This document shows, piece by piece, positions 13,901 to 28,900 of a DNA stretch of 64,000 bases. This stretch comes from Larus michahellis (lineage: Eukaryota > Chordata > Aves > Charadriiformes > Laridae). A model generated the notes under the pieces. That model was not told the origin of the DNA. It worked only from the letters and a program-made list of their open reading frames with translations, and did no database searches. Position 1 is the stretch's first letter, and each line of letters starts with the position of its first letter. Both the position numbers and the translations under genes were made by a program. The stretch spans positions 10,044,001-10,108,000 of the forward strand of contig NC_133906.1 in assembly GCF_964199755.1 (NCBI RefSeq), written 5' to 3'.

Positions 13901-16900
13901 GGGAATCCTGTGAGTACCAAGGAAATTGCCAGCTTTATCAGCCAGCAACTATTTTCCAGACAGCTATGCATTAGTCTCCTGGATTCATTGCCTAAAGTGG
14001 AAGTAAAATGTCTATACAGATATTTAAGCACCAGCTACTACTGTGTTTGAGTTGAATATTGATTCATTTTAATTCTTTTTTTTATCTGCTTGCTCTTTTG
14101 TGATATATTCTTGGTGTATCTTCCCTGCATCGCTGTTCTTGGAAACTTCAAGACTCCTCCAGGAGGTGGCTGGTTAGTGCCTTGTCCATTGACTGCTGGT
14201 ACTAGGCCTTTGTCATAAAGACTAGGTGCCTAGCAAAGGCAAAATGTAGCCTTCTGATCGATATGGTGTTGAATCTTTACAATGATGTACTAGTACTCAG
14301 TACAGCTTCATAAACAGTTTTTCACATGCACCTCTCACTTAACTATAGCTATCTGGAATGTGTAGAAGGACTATAGAGAAGAATATTCAGGTCCTGAAAT
14401 TCACCACTGAGACTTGCGGAAGTGAAGGGTGTGACTCCAGGTCTTCTCAGGCAGCTTAAGTGGTGAAATACAGTTGAAGATAACATAAAGCAATGTTGTG
14501 ATAGAAATGCTAGACATGGATTGCAAGGAGAAGTATGCATGTGAGGCCTTCTGCTTGTTCTCACAGCATTGGTGTGCACTTTTGCCCCAAATTGATGTAT
14601 CAGATACTTAAAGGTGGTTATCACAAGTCTGGCTGCAATTGATATATTGCTACATGTGTATCTTTGCTTTTAAGACACTTAAGTGTTTCTCCATTGAAGA
14701 TGTTGAAAACCTGGTGAAAAGCCTTTATCTTCTACTTAATAGGACGGTAGAACTTGATTGCCATTTGTGAAACTTGGATGAAGAGGTAGTCTGAGTTAAC
14801 TGTGAGCTGCTTTGGTCATAGCTGAAAACAAAGCCTAAAGCATTTAAAGATATTCTATGAAGTTAAATAACACAGGAAACAATGACAGGAGTGTAAGGTG
14901 TTCTGCAGATGAATTTCAATTCAGACTTTATACGTACACCTCAGTATATTAACATGTAATGGCTTCTGATTTAATTGCATTTTGATTTTGGCGTTCGGTA
15001 TTTCAGTTGCTGCTAAAGTGTAGTAGTGTTTCCTCTTAAGGGAAAATTAATTGTGTGCACACACACTTGACAACTTGTGTATTCTGTTTTGTCCTCAGAC
15101 TTTGTTTCTAGGAAAAATAAGACACTACTAGCCCAAGCTTTCAAATTGAACATCAGCCAGCTATGTGCCCTTGCAGCCAAGAGGGCTAATGGTGTCCTGG
15201 GCTGCATCAGGATTCCTGCTAATGCTGAGTAATTTCCTTTGTTGCAGGTGGTATGGTCAAGAAAAGGACTACAATGTTCTAGTTATGGATCTTCTTGGTC
15301 CCAGTCTTGAAGACCTATTCAACTTCTGTTCTCGCAGGTTTACGATGAAAACAGTACTTATGTTAGCAGACCAGGTACGTACAAATCTTACTGTGATGAA
15401 GTTAAAAACCCTAAAGCATTTTGTGCGATGTGGTTCTCTTTAAGTGGGTTAAATAATGTGTTATGCAGTGTTGTACATAGCCAAGTGAACACTTGACCTA
15501 TATAGGAACGAAGTAATGGTGGCTTCTGTGTGCTGTGGCATGCAAAGTGAATGTAGGCCTGTAGTGGGAGGGCAGCACAGATACCAACTCCTTGATGCTG
15601 CAGATCTAACAATTGCAACTTTTTTAAAGTGTTGGGACTAACATGGGTGGATTAACTCCTGATACCAGCCATGGGGGTGGTATTAGAAGGTCTGGAGCAG
15701 TCTCTAGTTATGGCTGATCTGATTCAACGGAAACCTGTTACATGTTGGCCCGCAGTGCTGACAGGTGGGCAACGTGCAAGTCTGTGGGTCTGTTCTTATT
15801 GAATGTTACTATGCACTCCCAACCTCCTGTAACTTCTAGTACCAGACCATCAGCTAATAAATATGATTTTGGTGGTTGTGGTGCTTAAAGACAGTTCTTA
15901 AAACTGTTAGAGGAGATGCCATTCTACCTCAAACTTAATCAAGGCCTCTAAAACTGAGGTCTGTTACTTAAGGCATGAAGTTTAGTCTTTTTCTAGCATT
16001 GAGATTTTTAACTTGGTCATGAGAGTACAGCACTTGAAATGGCTGGCCATGTTTATTTCTTGCTATTTAATAGATGGCTTGATTCTGCTGTCTTCTGCTG
16101 TTTGAAAGGCAGTAGGGATTTCTTGAGTTGAATTTTCAATGGTAGTTTAAACTTCATCTAATATTACGTAATTGATGTTAGTATCAAGTTGTCACTTAGC
16201 CAGATGCTTGTAGAATCCCAGGCTCTTGGCCAAGGAAGCTCACAGTGTTTGTATGGAGACAAGGTCAGCTGTCCCTATTCTCAGCTGCCTTAAGTGAGTG
16301 GTGTGCTCGCTTTAGAGAGCCATTTGCCTGCTCAGTTATCTGGAGCCTGGGTGTTAGAGCATCTCCAGGGAATTTGTATGGTTTTTGTGCAGTATTCTTT
16401 TGGATGGTAAACACTAATTAGTTCTCATCTGGGAAACATAGATGGGATGTATGATATCAGTGCACGGAACAGGCTTCTAGGGCATAGTCCAGTAGAACAG
16501 CTGTCGAAGGCACGATATTGTAACAATTCAACTCACTGAAGACTGTGTGAAGAGTGTTTTAGTAGCTGGAAAGCTGTACCACATCAATGCATGTGCTGTG
16601 ATCTCACGCACAGGAAATTGTGTGACTGTATATGATGATACAGATGTGTCAGGAGTTTCTCTGTGTGTTTACTGCTGCCTATGATTCCTGGATCACGGTA
16701 GCCTAGATATGACAGTATGGGCCACAATCAAGTTGTTACTTGCTCCCTGAAAACTGTTACCTGGAAAAGTGACGCTTGATGATGAATGAATAACCAGATG
16801 AATGAGTAACTGGGACGGGGGAGGGAATGAACTTTAAAATTGTCTTGTGGTAGGTATAGAAGACCTTTGTTTGAAGTAAGAAAAAGAAATTGCTCTCTAG

Positions 16901-19900
16901 AACATGCACGTGAATGTTTGGGAAATAGTTTCAGGTATTTAATCTTCCACTTACTGACCAAGGTAATGGGATTTTAATGTACAAGAACGATAAATTTATT
17001 TGAACAGCATTAAAAAAAAAACCAAACCCGCTTGGCTTTCATTAAGCAAATATAGAAACTGAAGTTGCAGAAGAAGGTAACACTAAAAATTCATACTTTC
17101 ATTGAAAGTTTAAGTGAATTGTATTGTTCTCACTGAAATATTACCTGATTTGTTGTTGCTGTGTTTTTTTTACAGATGATCAGTAGAATTGAATATGTGC
17201 ACACAAAGAATTTTATACACAGAGACATTAAACCAGATAACTTCCTAATGGGTATTGGGCGTCACTGTAATAAGGTTAGTCTAATGCTCTTTGTTTAAAA
17301 GATCCAAAGGGAATGGGTTATGTTACTTGGTTCAAGCTGCACAACCTTTTAAAACCCTTTTAAAACCTTTTAAAACTGACGTTTTGGATACTAAACCATG
17401 ATTCTTCGAGAGAACTTGGATTTCGTAATGTCCATTTCTAAATGCAGTGGCATACGCATGTGGATCTCTGACCCACCTTGGGAGAGGCACTTGATACCAA
17501 GATGATTTCTAGGCTTGCAACAAGATTATAAACTAAGCCTAGAGAATACTTAGCTACTTTTCTCGATGATGGAGTTTCATTATAGAGATAACTGTTGTAA
17601 TAGCATTTTTTTTCCTCAATGATAAAGTCAAATCTTATCTTTGGCTTTGGGGCTGACTTCCTGGAATGAAAAGAATCCGTGCCAACGAGGGAGCACCTGA
17701 CCTACCAGTCATCAGGGCATTAAATCTACCAGTGACAGACTGGTAAAGAGAACTCTTCAGCCATCAGAATTGTGGATACAACTAATAGCCAACATGTAGA
17801 TCAATTGCCTTTATAAATAAATGAAACTATGCCAATATGTTCATGGAAAACTGTTAAGTTGTAGAGTACCTGAATATGTTGTACAACAAAAAGCTGCTCT
17901 CAATTTACTTTGGGGGGAAAAAAAAGCAGGGGGGAGGGAGGGTGGGCTGAGGTGGTTGCACTTGTTTGGATGGGTAAACGTAGTCAGAAGTGCATGTTTC
18001 CCATTGAAAACCTTATATAGAAGAAAACCGGGTTTTATTTTTAGCTCTCTTGAGTGAAATATGCTTAATCCTGCAATTTGTATGTCGAGCTCGGGCAGAC
18101 AGGCAGCATTGGCAATGCATTAAGCATGCTACTTAATAGAAATTAACTTCAGGACAAATGTACGTGATCAAGCTATTTATTGGAAGCAAGATTCCCACTT
18201 ATCTTCTCTGTATGCCATCAGAGAATGTCTCATCTCTGTAGGTACTGCTAGCGTTCAAAATGTTTACCTTTGTTTGCCTGTATGAATGCCAACTTCAGGG
18301 CCATGAATGTTAGAAGGGGGAAGCTTGATTAACATGAGATAACAGCTCTTGTCTGAAGAGGTGCAGTGCACTGAATGTTTAGATCCAACCATTGTTGGAA
18401 AAGCTTGTAAGTCCAGCTGAAAGGCAGTCTTTATGTAATCCTGTTGCTGTTAAACTTTGCTTGTTCCCAAGTTTCATACTTTCACTCTGTAGAGCTCTGT
18501 TTTTTTCTCTGCTGTGTTGAGCAGTTAGGCTCCTTAATTTTCTCGCATGACTTAGAGTAAACTTGAACACTTCAATTATTATTTTTTTCCCTAGTTTTAG
18601 TTTCTGATTTCCAATTGTTCTTTTTGGGCCATTTTTCTAGACTTTTGCGCAGTCATGCTAGGTTAGCATTGCTGCACTCTTTCATCTTGATGTGGATTAA
18701 TGGCCTAGAAAATGCTGCTGTACTTCAGTGGAGAAACACATTAGACTTGCATCATCTGAAATGAAAAAATTCCCTGTAAACCAATATATTTTTTCCCCAT
18801 TAATGGACTAGTTAGGGAGCCACACAATACTATAGTGGTAAACACTGTCTGTGGGTATGGGCTTCGTTACTGTTGCAGGGTTTTAGAGGTTAGGGAGGTA
18901 GTTCTTTGCAGAAGTACAAATCAATAAGTTTACATAAGCAAAATGAGGAATGGATTGCTTCAGTTTGGAACAAAGTGCTTTGTCTAGGGAACACTTGCCA
19001 CCATACAGTATTTACTTTGTTTCTTTTTGTAACTAAGGGTGGTTTGGGGTTTTTTAGAGATGACTATACACAGTTTAAAGAAAATCAGCCACAAAGACTA
19101 GAGTAACATGGTAATCTTGTTCCAGTAGCTTCCTGTCAGTTATATTAAAACTAAACTGATTTTTTTCAAATTTTAATTTGGTCATTGGGAGAAATTTTGC
19201 TCCCACCTTAAAAGACGAATTTTCAGCTCTGCTAGAAATAAGCCCTGCATGCTTATGAAAGTAAACTTTAAGGTGACTAAATGCCTTCTACCTCTTCCTT
19301 ACTGAAGATTTACTTTTTCTAAATGTCTTTTGGGGGAAGGGCAGTTTGTGGAACCAAAGGATGCTTTTGTAAGCAAAACTTCAATTTCCTTTTTTAATAG
19401 AGCCAAATGTCACCATTGCTATCCCTGGTCAAGGCAGTGCCATTTTGGAGCGGCTCACAGTTGAAATTTACCTTGTCACGTCTTTCAAATTTTCTCCTTA
19501 AAAAAAAAAAATAAAAAAAAAATGAACATACATAGTTTTTTGAAAACTACAGTGCTTGGTGGAAGAAGGATGGCATTTGGCTACCCTGTTCTTTCTCGAA
19601 CGCCTCGGTGTTGCCTGTCTGCGCCGGCCATTGTTGCAATGTAAGCAATACTGTTTGATGCACTGCCACCCTCTATTGTTTGTTCAGTGTTTAGAATCTC
19701 CAGTGGGGAAGAGGAAAAGAAGCATGACTGTTAGTACTTCTCAGGACCCATCTTTCTCAGGATTAAACCAGGTCTGAACTGTCTCCTATTCCAACCTCAA
19801 CCCCAAATTCATGTGCTTTATTTTTGTTTCGGTTTTGTTTTGGTTTTGTTTTGTTTTTTTTTTTTTTTTCTGGAGAATGTAGACCTTGCAAAAGCACCTC

Positions 19901-22900
19901 TTATGTTGGCATTATTCAGACATACTTGGCAAACATGTAACATTACTAAGATGTTTCCCTGTGGCGCTTGTTTAAATTGTGGAATTATTTCTAAACTGGA
20001 TATTAAAAAGGGGTAAATGTACGTGCTTGATTTCAGATGCAGAAGCAGGTTTTACTTTAGTCCTGTAAAACTCAAAGGCTATCTGTTGAATGTGTTGAAG
20101 GATAGACATGCCTCCCCAGTGAAATAAGAGGGTTTCAGCATAGGGCTGTCTGCTTGCCTTCCTGTAGGGTTCCTACGGTGTCTTTGAATACACGGGGAGA
20201 AGTTCTGTTATTGCTTCAGCCAGATTCCTTGCCTAATGGTTTTTGTTCAAAAATCTTTCCAAATATGTAATGAGGACTCAAATATTTTCATCTATTGTGC
20301 TTACAAAATGAAATTACTCCTGACAAGCTGTGTCTCGGAGAAGCATGAGCTTATCTTGTAGTGTTAAATGTAGTCCTCCTGACTCTTAAAGAGGAGATGA
20401 ATTGGAGAGAAATGAAGACATATGCCAGTTCATAGCAGGACAGCTGGAAATTGCTGAATATAAATCAGCTCAGGAGTTTGGCCATAGAATCAGTCCGTAG
20501 CTTTCTATGATAGTCTTCATGTATTAAATCCCAGGCAGCTAGCTGCTGTACGCAAGCTGACAGGCTTCTCTTGTCTCCTAAAACTTTCTTATCAGTTGAG
20601 GCAGAGGCTTTGATCTGCTTCTCTAGTTGCTCTTGGCAAAAATCTTGCCCTACTTCTCCAGTTTCCTGCTGATTGTGCAACAAACAGAATTAAGGTGGTA
20701 TGAGGTTATCTGTGGGAATACGTCTGTGTTCCTGCTGGCTGGCATTAGTACGTTCTGTGCTCATCCAAATCAGGCTGTGTCTTCCAGCTTAACTCCTTGC
20801 ATGATGGGCGTACTCCTTTGCCTTCTAATGGTCTAGAATAGGAAATACTGAATGAGCTTAAACTAGCGATCAGAATAAGCTTCCCTGGAGAAATCAGTGC
20901 TGTAAAATAACATCCAGGTACTTGACTAGTGTAAAATGGGTCTGTGTTGTGGAATTGATTTTTTTTTTAAGAGGTTCTACCCGTAGCTCTTGAGGGAGTG
21001 CAGAGTTGCCTTGTTCAAATCTAATATCAAGAGCTTGTAGCAGCTGTGGAAGAGGCAGAGCATCATTTACTTTTAGAAGTCTTTCGAAGAAAGTAGTCTT
21101 ACCAAGTTGATGCTAAACAGAGCTAGATGCTAGCTATTTATGCATTAGAGGCACACTCCCAGTGTTAACTGCTTTGATCCATGAACTGTGACTTTGTCCC
21201 TTCATACCATTAATTAACGGCAAGATCCCCAGGATTACAGAAAGCATATGAAAACTTTGAATTGTTTAAAGTGCTAGTAACTAAATGCGCAGTGAAAATA
21301 TTCCTGCCTGATGTGTATAGTGTTTGGTTTTCCATCCTTCTCAAGGCATAGTATTTTGCTTAAAACAATGGGCAAAGGCCCTGCAAAAGTAGCTGTTGCA
21401 AACTGTACATCAGAGGCTGTCATCAGGTCAGAGAGCTTTAATCAGAAAATAAGAGATTGCATTTGAGTGCAAGCTTTGCTTCTAGGAAAGTTGCATTTGC
21501 AGTATAGTAATCACATAGAAGCTTTGTACTGTCTGCTTTAGGAGTTTAGTATAAAAATCCTTATTTCCTGGTAGCTGAAGAACATGTCCATGCTCACTAT
21601 GTGAATAACTACCTCTAGTGGTAGCTGTGGTGGGTGCAACAAAGACAAGACCCCCACTTTCCTGAACTGTCTGACCAGTGTAGCTGACATACAGGCTTTG
21701 GATTTACCTCCCCTTGTTCAAAGCATTCTGGACTTTCAGGGTGACTTTCCCTAGGACAGCAAACGTAGAACTGCTGTGCTCTGTGGTTGCATATAAATCA
21801 TGGCAAGACTTCAACTCAAGGTTTTCTATTCCAACATCAATAGCTTAAGGGGTTTTTCGTTTTGCTTTTTCCTGTCTAGACTACATAATAGTTAGAAAAT
21901 CTTTAGAATTCTAAAACTTCCCTACTGTGCAATTCAGAAACTTCCAGTCTTTCAGCATCTTTGATACTTCTGTGTCAATTGTCAGTTTATAATTCACAGC
22001 ACTTCCAGTGTGCCAGAGTGACCCTTTGTTTCAGGCCTGGATGCAGGTATACCTGCATATCAGTCTCCAGTACTTGTTTGCTTTTAAAGCTGCATCTTCT
22101 GTTCTGGAATCACCTTTACTGAATAGGTTTTTACTGAGAATTTCTTGAACCTTATGTGTTCTTTCCGTCATCTCCTTCCCCACTCAAGTTACTTTTGCAG
22201 TATTCATTAATCCGTAGGGGTTGTAGTCAGTGATCCTATAGCTTGAATCAGGAGGTCAGCCTGATGATTTGTACCTTGAAGACTGATTGCTAGAATTTGC
22301 AATGTTCCTTATGTACTTCTGCCTCAGTTTTTTTTGCCTAGTCCTGAAATCTTGTCACAAGAAGGTACAGTCTGTATTAACCTTTGTAGATAGGCTGGCT
22401 GTTAGCACACTAATTGCACGCACTCAGTTGTTGCTAAATACCATATCATTGGTCAAGCTTGGTTATTAGAAACCTAAATTGGATTCCATGTATGAGTCTG
22501 TAGCTTCCTGGCTGTATTAATATCGTCAGCGAGTGTGTCATGCTGCTGTGATAGTGTTCTGGTAGTCTTAAAATGAACATATGATTGAAAGCAAGATGTC
22601 TTGTTTGCTGTTGAAGGTTTTGGCCTCATGCTCTGCAGAATGGCCAGTGTTCTTTATGAGACATAGAGAAGATTACAGGATGTGCATCATTTGCATTAAG
22701 CTGCTGAGCTGCCATTAACTATCTGTATGTGTAAACTGCTCTAGTGTGAGTGGGTTTTTGTGAAGTGTGCTCCCGCACATACTAGTTTCCTTTCTAAATT
22801 GTGCACTGTAGTTATTGAGCTAATGTGATACAAACTGCAATAGTAACATAAAATAGTTGTAGAACTAAGCTACGGATGCTGAGTAGCACAGTCTAATCTA

Positions 22901-25900
22901 GTCCACTGGATTGAGAAAAGGCTTGAACTAATTCACTGTTAAGTTTTTGAACTGGCTAGTTAAAGCTAGTTGCGACTCTGCACTGTTACTTTGCTTCCTT
23001 TTAACTGTAGGCTGTTACATTGTGTGGTTGTCTTAAAACGTAGCTAATGCCTAGAGAAAGAGATTGGGGATTCTTTGCATTGTATAGCAATGTAATCTGT
23101 TTTCATTTTTCTTTAAGTTATTCCTTATTGACTTTGGTTTGGCCAAAAAGTACCGGGACAACAGGACAAGGCAACATATACCATACAGAGAAGACAAAAA
23201 TCTCACTGGCACAGCTCGATATGCCAGTATCAATGCACATCTTGGCATTGAGCAGAGGTGAGTTCAAGGAAATTACTGCTGTGCTTTTGGAGGCTGCAAG
23301 ATGATCTTAGTTGTACGCTTCTGAAGTGTCTGAACTAATTTTATATGAGTAAGTGCATATATCCCTTTGCAAGTGCTTTTCTTTTTGTCTGCCTATGCAA
23401 GAGTTGGATGAGTCGGGGGGGGAATGCAAGCACTTAATTTGCTTCTTAAAGAGAGTCTAAGTCTTGCAGGCATGAAGTGGATGTTCTGTGTATACTGTTT
23501 TGGTTTTTTTAAAGGATAAGCTATGCTGTCATGTGGATCTGTTAGAGGATCTTCACAAATAAAATGGTGCACTTTCATGATTGTGTTGTTACCTGTTGGT
23601 GCCACTGCTGACTGGCTTGAGATATAATTCTTTAGCCAGAGAGGGTATTCTAAAGCTGGGGTCTGTGTCCTGTTTTTTCACTCCCCCTTCAAGTTAGTAA
23701 ACTACTGTTTATCCTTTTTTCCTGCAAGCAAGACTTGAAGATCATCTTCTACACTCCCACTGTATTTTAGTTTCTGGTATACAGAACCATAATTTTGTCT
23801 GTGTGTGTATATTTATATGTTTGAACATATAAACACATTTTTGACATCTGGATCAAAAGCATATTGCTACTATAGTACCTTAGCAGTGGTCCATTGGAGA
23901 TAACGCTTTAAGTTGTTTGGAAGTGTGTGTTAGGTACTCATGAGATACGAAGTGATGTGTCTCTTTGCCTATATGCCTAGATGGTGTAATGTGTAAGTGT
24001 AATGTGGCTTTACCACATGATGCTGAGGTCACTTAAAGTTAAAACTTCCATGAATGTTTATGCTTCTGACCTTCAATTTAATCAAGGTGGGAATGACAGA
24101 ATTTCTAGTGGTCAATTTCAACAGAACATGTAACTTACAAATATTTGTTTCTTTCACATGCTCCATGTTTTCTCTTAGCTTTAATTTCCTTAAGGTTCCT
24201 TAAGTGTATTTTAATGTCTGTCAGTGTCATTATTTAAGCCTACTTGACATGTGGGTCAAGTAGGGTAAATGACAGGTGCCATTTCTGAAGTAAGTACATC
24301 TCATAGAACCTAAGCCGTTCTTGTAAGGGAATAGCTGTGCTGACACCTCACAGTCCAGGGAGGGAACTGCAAAGGACTACTGATTTTGAATTTAGTTGGT
24401 GGTCTTGTACTATATCTGCTGGTACTGGGAATTCTAATATAATGTAGCTTGGTGCATGCTAAAAGCTATTCAACTGCCTAGATCAAGCCAACAGTGAGGC
24501 AAACAAGTAATATATTCCTGTAATCGAGAGAAATCAGTCCTGAAGCTGCTGGCAGAATATTTCAACTGTTAGTGCTGTATTTTAACTGTTACAGAACAGG
24601 TTTTCCTATGTGTAATGACAGCTGTTCTCAAGGAGCTGTTTGCAATGTTATCCATTCCTTGTTTTAGTAGTGGAGAATATTGTCATGTTTTCCAAATCCT
24701 GAAAATTGCTTTCATCAGTATATGTTAAAATGTAATATATCCATTACAGATTTACAGAACCAAATGTTTCCTACTACAAAAATCATGAAATTAAACATTA
24801 AAACAACAAAATGGATGGGGGATGGAAACTATTAATCCCTTTATTGCTTCTGAATTTACCACTGCCTTCTCAGAGAATATAATTTTATGTCATGGCCCCA
24901 TACCATTCACTGAATCCTCTTGATGATTGAAATCTGTAATTTTAATAGAATTAGCAAGTTTTGCAGGCTGGAGTTTGTGGTCTTAGTCTCATTTTTCATC
25001 CCTTTGTCTTTGGCTGTGGTTTCATGTTAGAGCTGAGATGACTTTGGAGCTAGCTGCTGTCAAGAGTGAACCAGTCTTCCCTGACCCCTCAGCACAGCAA
25101 CTGCTTTTCTGTCTTTGTGGTGAAGTGATTTAGGGAGCCAAGCTGATTTTCTTCTGGGATAGATCCCTGAACTGGTTCCCCAAAGTGTCAGAGGGCTTTA
25201 ACATGAGTTGAGGGAGTGACAAACAGGCCATTGTGGTGAATATTAGTGGTTATTTTGGGTTGGCTGTAACATAAAGCATCACCTACAACTTCTTTCCTGT
25301 GGTACCAAGATCTGGAGGTAGCTCTGGCCAGATTCTTACAGATTGTTCTCACTTAAAGGGAGTTGTTTTACCCTCACCCATATGTACAATCCTCTTTGCA
25401 GTACTGCTCTTAGCCTTCTACTCCCTTGTTGGGGTAGTATGTGTGTAGTCTTTCCTGCCACCATTTAAATACTTCTCTTGCAGATCTGCCTGGGTGGCAA
25501 AGCAGCGGTAATACCTGTCGGGCTCTCTTGATAAGGGAGCTGGGAGGAGAAAAATAACTTGCATTGTTCTGTCTCGTGTTAAATAGATGTCAGCTGCAGA
25601 GGGGCAGTCAGAGGAAAAAAATCTGATTCTACCACAGCTGGGAAGAGGCAACTTTGCCAAGAGGAATAAAATCATGGAGCATTTTTTTCCACTTCAGGGA
25701 ACTGTACTAGCCTTAGTAATCATGAAAGCTGTGTTGCAAAGTATGATAGTGTTTGTGTGGCTAAAGTGTGGGTCTGGAGCATATGTAGTACAGAAAACAT
25801 TTTAAGTCCTTTGCGTGAGAGCTTGAGTGCAAATTCTCAGTGAAGTCTATGGATAGTTAACTTTGGAGTTCTCTGGCTGCCTTCAAACAGGCTTCTTCAG

Positions 25901-28900
25901 AAGAAGGCAGAGGCACCTCTGATGCATGCACCTCTCTAAATATTGCATGTCTTTTAAAAACCATGGAGGCAATTTGGGTTTTTTTGACAGAAGTGAGGAA
26001 AGAAAGGAGTTAAGCCCTTTTGGGGCAAGATGTTCGGTATTGGTCCCAGACTGAGGCAAGGTTCAGGGAAGTATCTTCCTTAATGAAGTTAAGGCTAATG
26101 TCATGTACCTCTTTCACAATGCATTCCATGGTTCCTGCAGGTAAAGCTTTAGTTTCTATCCAGGTTATTTAATTACATGGGGAAGACACTTAACGTTTCC
26201 TTTTTTATTTTCCAAAGTTTTTGTTTCCCAAATTATTCTAATGTAACTGCAGATGGAAACTTACCACAAAAATACCTACTGACTATTCCTTGCTTGAAAA
26301 ATGAATAGGATCAGCTTCCTGCTTGTGAAGACTTGTTACATGTCTGCCAGTGGAATCCTGAAAACCTAGATGTCTTAGCTGTATTAGAAAGAGACCATCC
26401 TTTGCAACAAAGCTTAGGTTTTATGCCTTAATTATTCTTTATTTTTTTAATTTTGGAATGCTTGTGCTACTTGAAATAAAGTACGAAATCCCAAAGTTTG
26501 TAATTCATTGTGTTCTTACTCTTTATCCAGTCGTCGGGATGACATGGAGTCTCTAGGATATGTATTGATGTACTTTAACAGAACCAGTCTGCCTTGGCAA
26601 GGGTTAAAGGTAGGTTATGTTGCCTTCCCCCCCCACCCTTCCTTTTCTTATTTTTGGGTATCATGCTCTGCCTGCAGGTCTGGATTAGGTGGTTGTATAT
26701 AATGGTTAGCTTCAGTTACACAAAGCGGCTTTTCCCGAGCCAATGATATTTATAGAATGTAGAAGAAAAGTTCTTTCTGCTTCTTGTGCAGCAGGCAAAA
26801 TGTGTATTGTTTGACTGTCTTAAAAATTATGCTAAACAATAGCTTACATCATCTTTGCAAATTATTATTGTGCTGTTGTAGGATGAGGCCCTCTCTGGGA
26901 AGTAGAAAATAACATTTAGTGGCTTTTTGAATTGCTGTAGAGAGCATGGAAATAATCTCTTGCCTAGCAAGTTCAGCTTTAGTGGTATTTTCAGTCCAGT
27001 TTATGGTATGACTGAATAATTATTAGCTGCAACAGACTTGCAAGTGTTATCATGTATGGTAGCCAAGTACAAGTATGGCAAATATTTCTGTTATATAGAC
27101 TTCAGTGATTTGTTCTCATGTTTTAATTGTTTTTCTTCCTCCACGTGAGAATTGTGTAACTCAAATGATATTGCAGCTGCAAGTTTTCTAAAAAGACAAG
27201 CAGCTTGTGAAACACTAGAACTCTTCAGCTGCAAATGAATGTAATGGCTGCTTACTGAAACACGCAGGCAGCCCTTGAATGGGGTACTGAGTGGGAATTA
27301 ATAGAACTTTGGCAAATGGAAATGCAAGTCTGGTCTGTTTAATGGACAAAAGCAGCAGCTAGAACTACATGAGCTGTGCCATGTGATGGAAGCATTAGAC
27401 TGCGACAAATGGTATTAAACTGTGTCCAAATCTTAATACCAGATTGACCTTCATTCTGTTTGCAATAAGTGTGTGGGACTTGGAGATTTCACATAAAATA
27501 CTTATGGTTGACCAAAGGATTTTTGTCATTTTTTTTGCTACTGTCCTTGTTAATCCAGTGTTGCACAATATCTCTTATATTATGACCTACATGTTCCACA
27601 GGCTGCAACAAAGAAGCAAAAGTATGAAAAGATTAGTGAAAAGAAAATGTCCACTCCTGTTGAGGTTTTGTGTAAGGTAAGAGTTTCCAAATGATGTCAT
27701 ACTGTGAAATGGAAGTTCTTTTCTTGTTTTTTAAAACTAGAGCCAATATATTAGATAGTCTCACATGGCATTTGCTGCTGCATAATACTTCTCTGGCAGT
27801 CATGGGTGCCTTCTGTTTGGCCACCCAACACGACTGTGTGTAACTGGGCAGGCATTTGCTCCTGTTTCTTGGTGTAGTTCGTGCCACCACCATCATAGTT
27901 TTTTGGGAACTGTTGGCTGTGCAAGCTCTTCAGCTCTCTTAAGTGAGGCTTGTTCATTTCTTCAACTGCTACAGTGAAAGTTCTACATGTGCCCTCTTGG
28001 ATAAATAAAACTAAGGTAGAGCTGTATAGCTTGCCCATATATACTTGTTTCTGCCTTTTCAGGATTGTTCAGATTGTCATCCGTATTTCAAATAGAGGCT
28101 GTAGTGGAATTGGATGTCAAGTGATCTTTGAAGCCATGACACAGAATGATGTTCTCCGATGCTATCCTTTGGGTCTTAAGATTTCTTTTGAACTGTGGCA
28201 GCCATGTACTTGTTAACAAAGGTCCTTGAGAACATGTGGTAGTTTTTGCATGTGAAACAGCAGCAGCAGGGATTGCACTTCCTAGTCATGCACATTTATA
28301 TACCCTTACAGTCTGACAACATCTTCCAAGCTACTGAACTGTTACACCCCATGTTCTCTTTCTTGTACAGCACTATGCTGTATGCTATTTACATGTAGGC
28401 TTTAATATAGTGTTAAATGTATAAATATGTGAAGCAGGGAGTCTGAAAGAAATCTTCATGGTTTAAGTCTTCACACTTAACTGGTAACTGACCTTGCCTC
28501 TAGTATGCTCAGGTAGATTATCAAGGAAACATGAGTGGAATTTTTTAAGAGACAATTACTGCTTATTCCAGAGACCTAGTTAATAAGAACTAGGTTTAAT
28601 TAGGATGAATGAACTGCTTTATGTTGCGTATTGAAGGTTTTGGTAGCAGAGGACTTGCAACTGCAAAACATGCATCAGCTAACAATTCTGGGGAAGGAGT
28701 GTGTACCTGGTAACTTGCTGATCAAATCCACTTTCTGAAATACAGAATAAATGAATAACTAGAGGCAAAGTGGAATTTACATACATGAATCATCAGCCAG
28801 TTTTTCTCTGCTGTAGTAGACAGAAATACAGCTTTTTGCCTTTTTGTAGGGTTGTTAGAAGCTTTTTGCTGCAAGCCATGGCTTGATTAACACTGTTGAT

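Larger units (their letters stand above)
2840..15247 (+). other. intron 2 (12.4 kb)
   Basis: The largest intron, AT-rich throughout. I see only low-complexity pieces: an A/C-rich stretch at 7562-7680 and CAAA-type runs near 10731-10765 and 10978-11005. No nested gene, CR1 copy, snoRNA or other RNA gene was recognised by reading. Short open frames here look random. Confidence 0.9.
17275..23117 (+). other. intron 4, containing the optional L exon
   Basis: 5.8 kb. It holds the alternative L exon at 19688-19771, an A-rich run at 19499-19523 and a T/GTTTT-rich run at 19824-19871. The rest is unique AT-rich sequence with nothing recognised. Confidence 0.93.
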
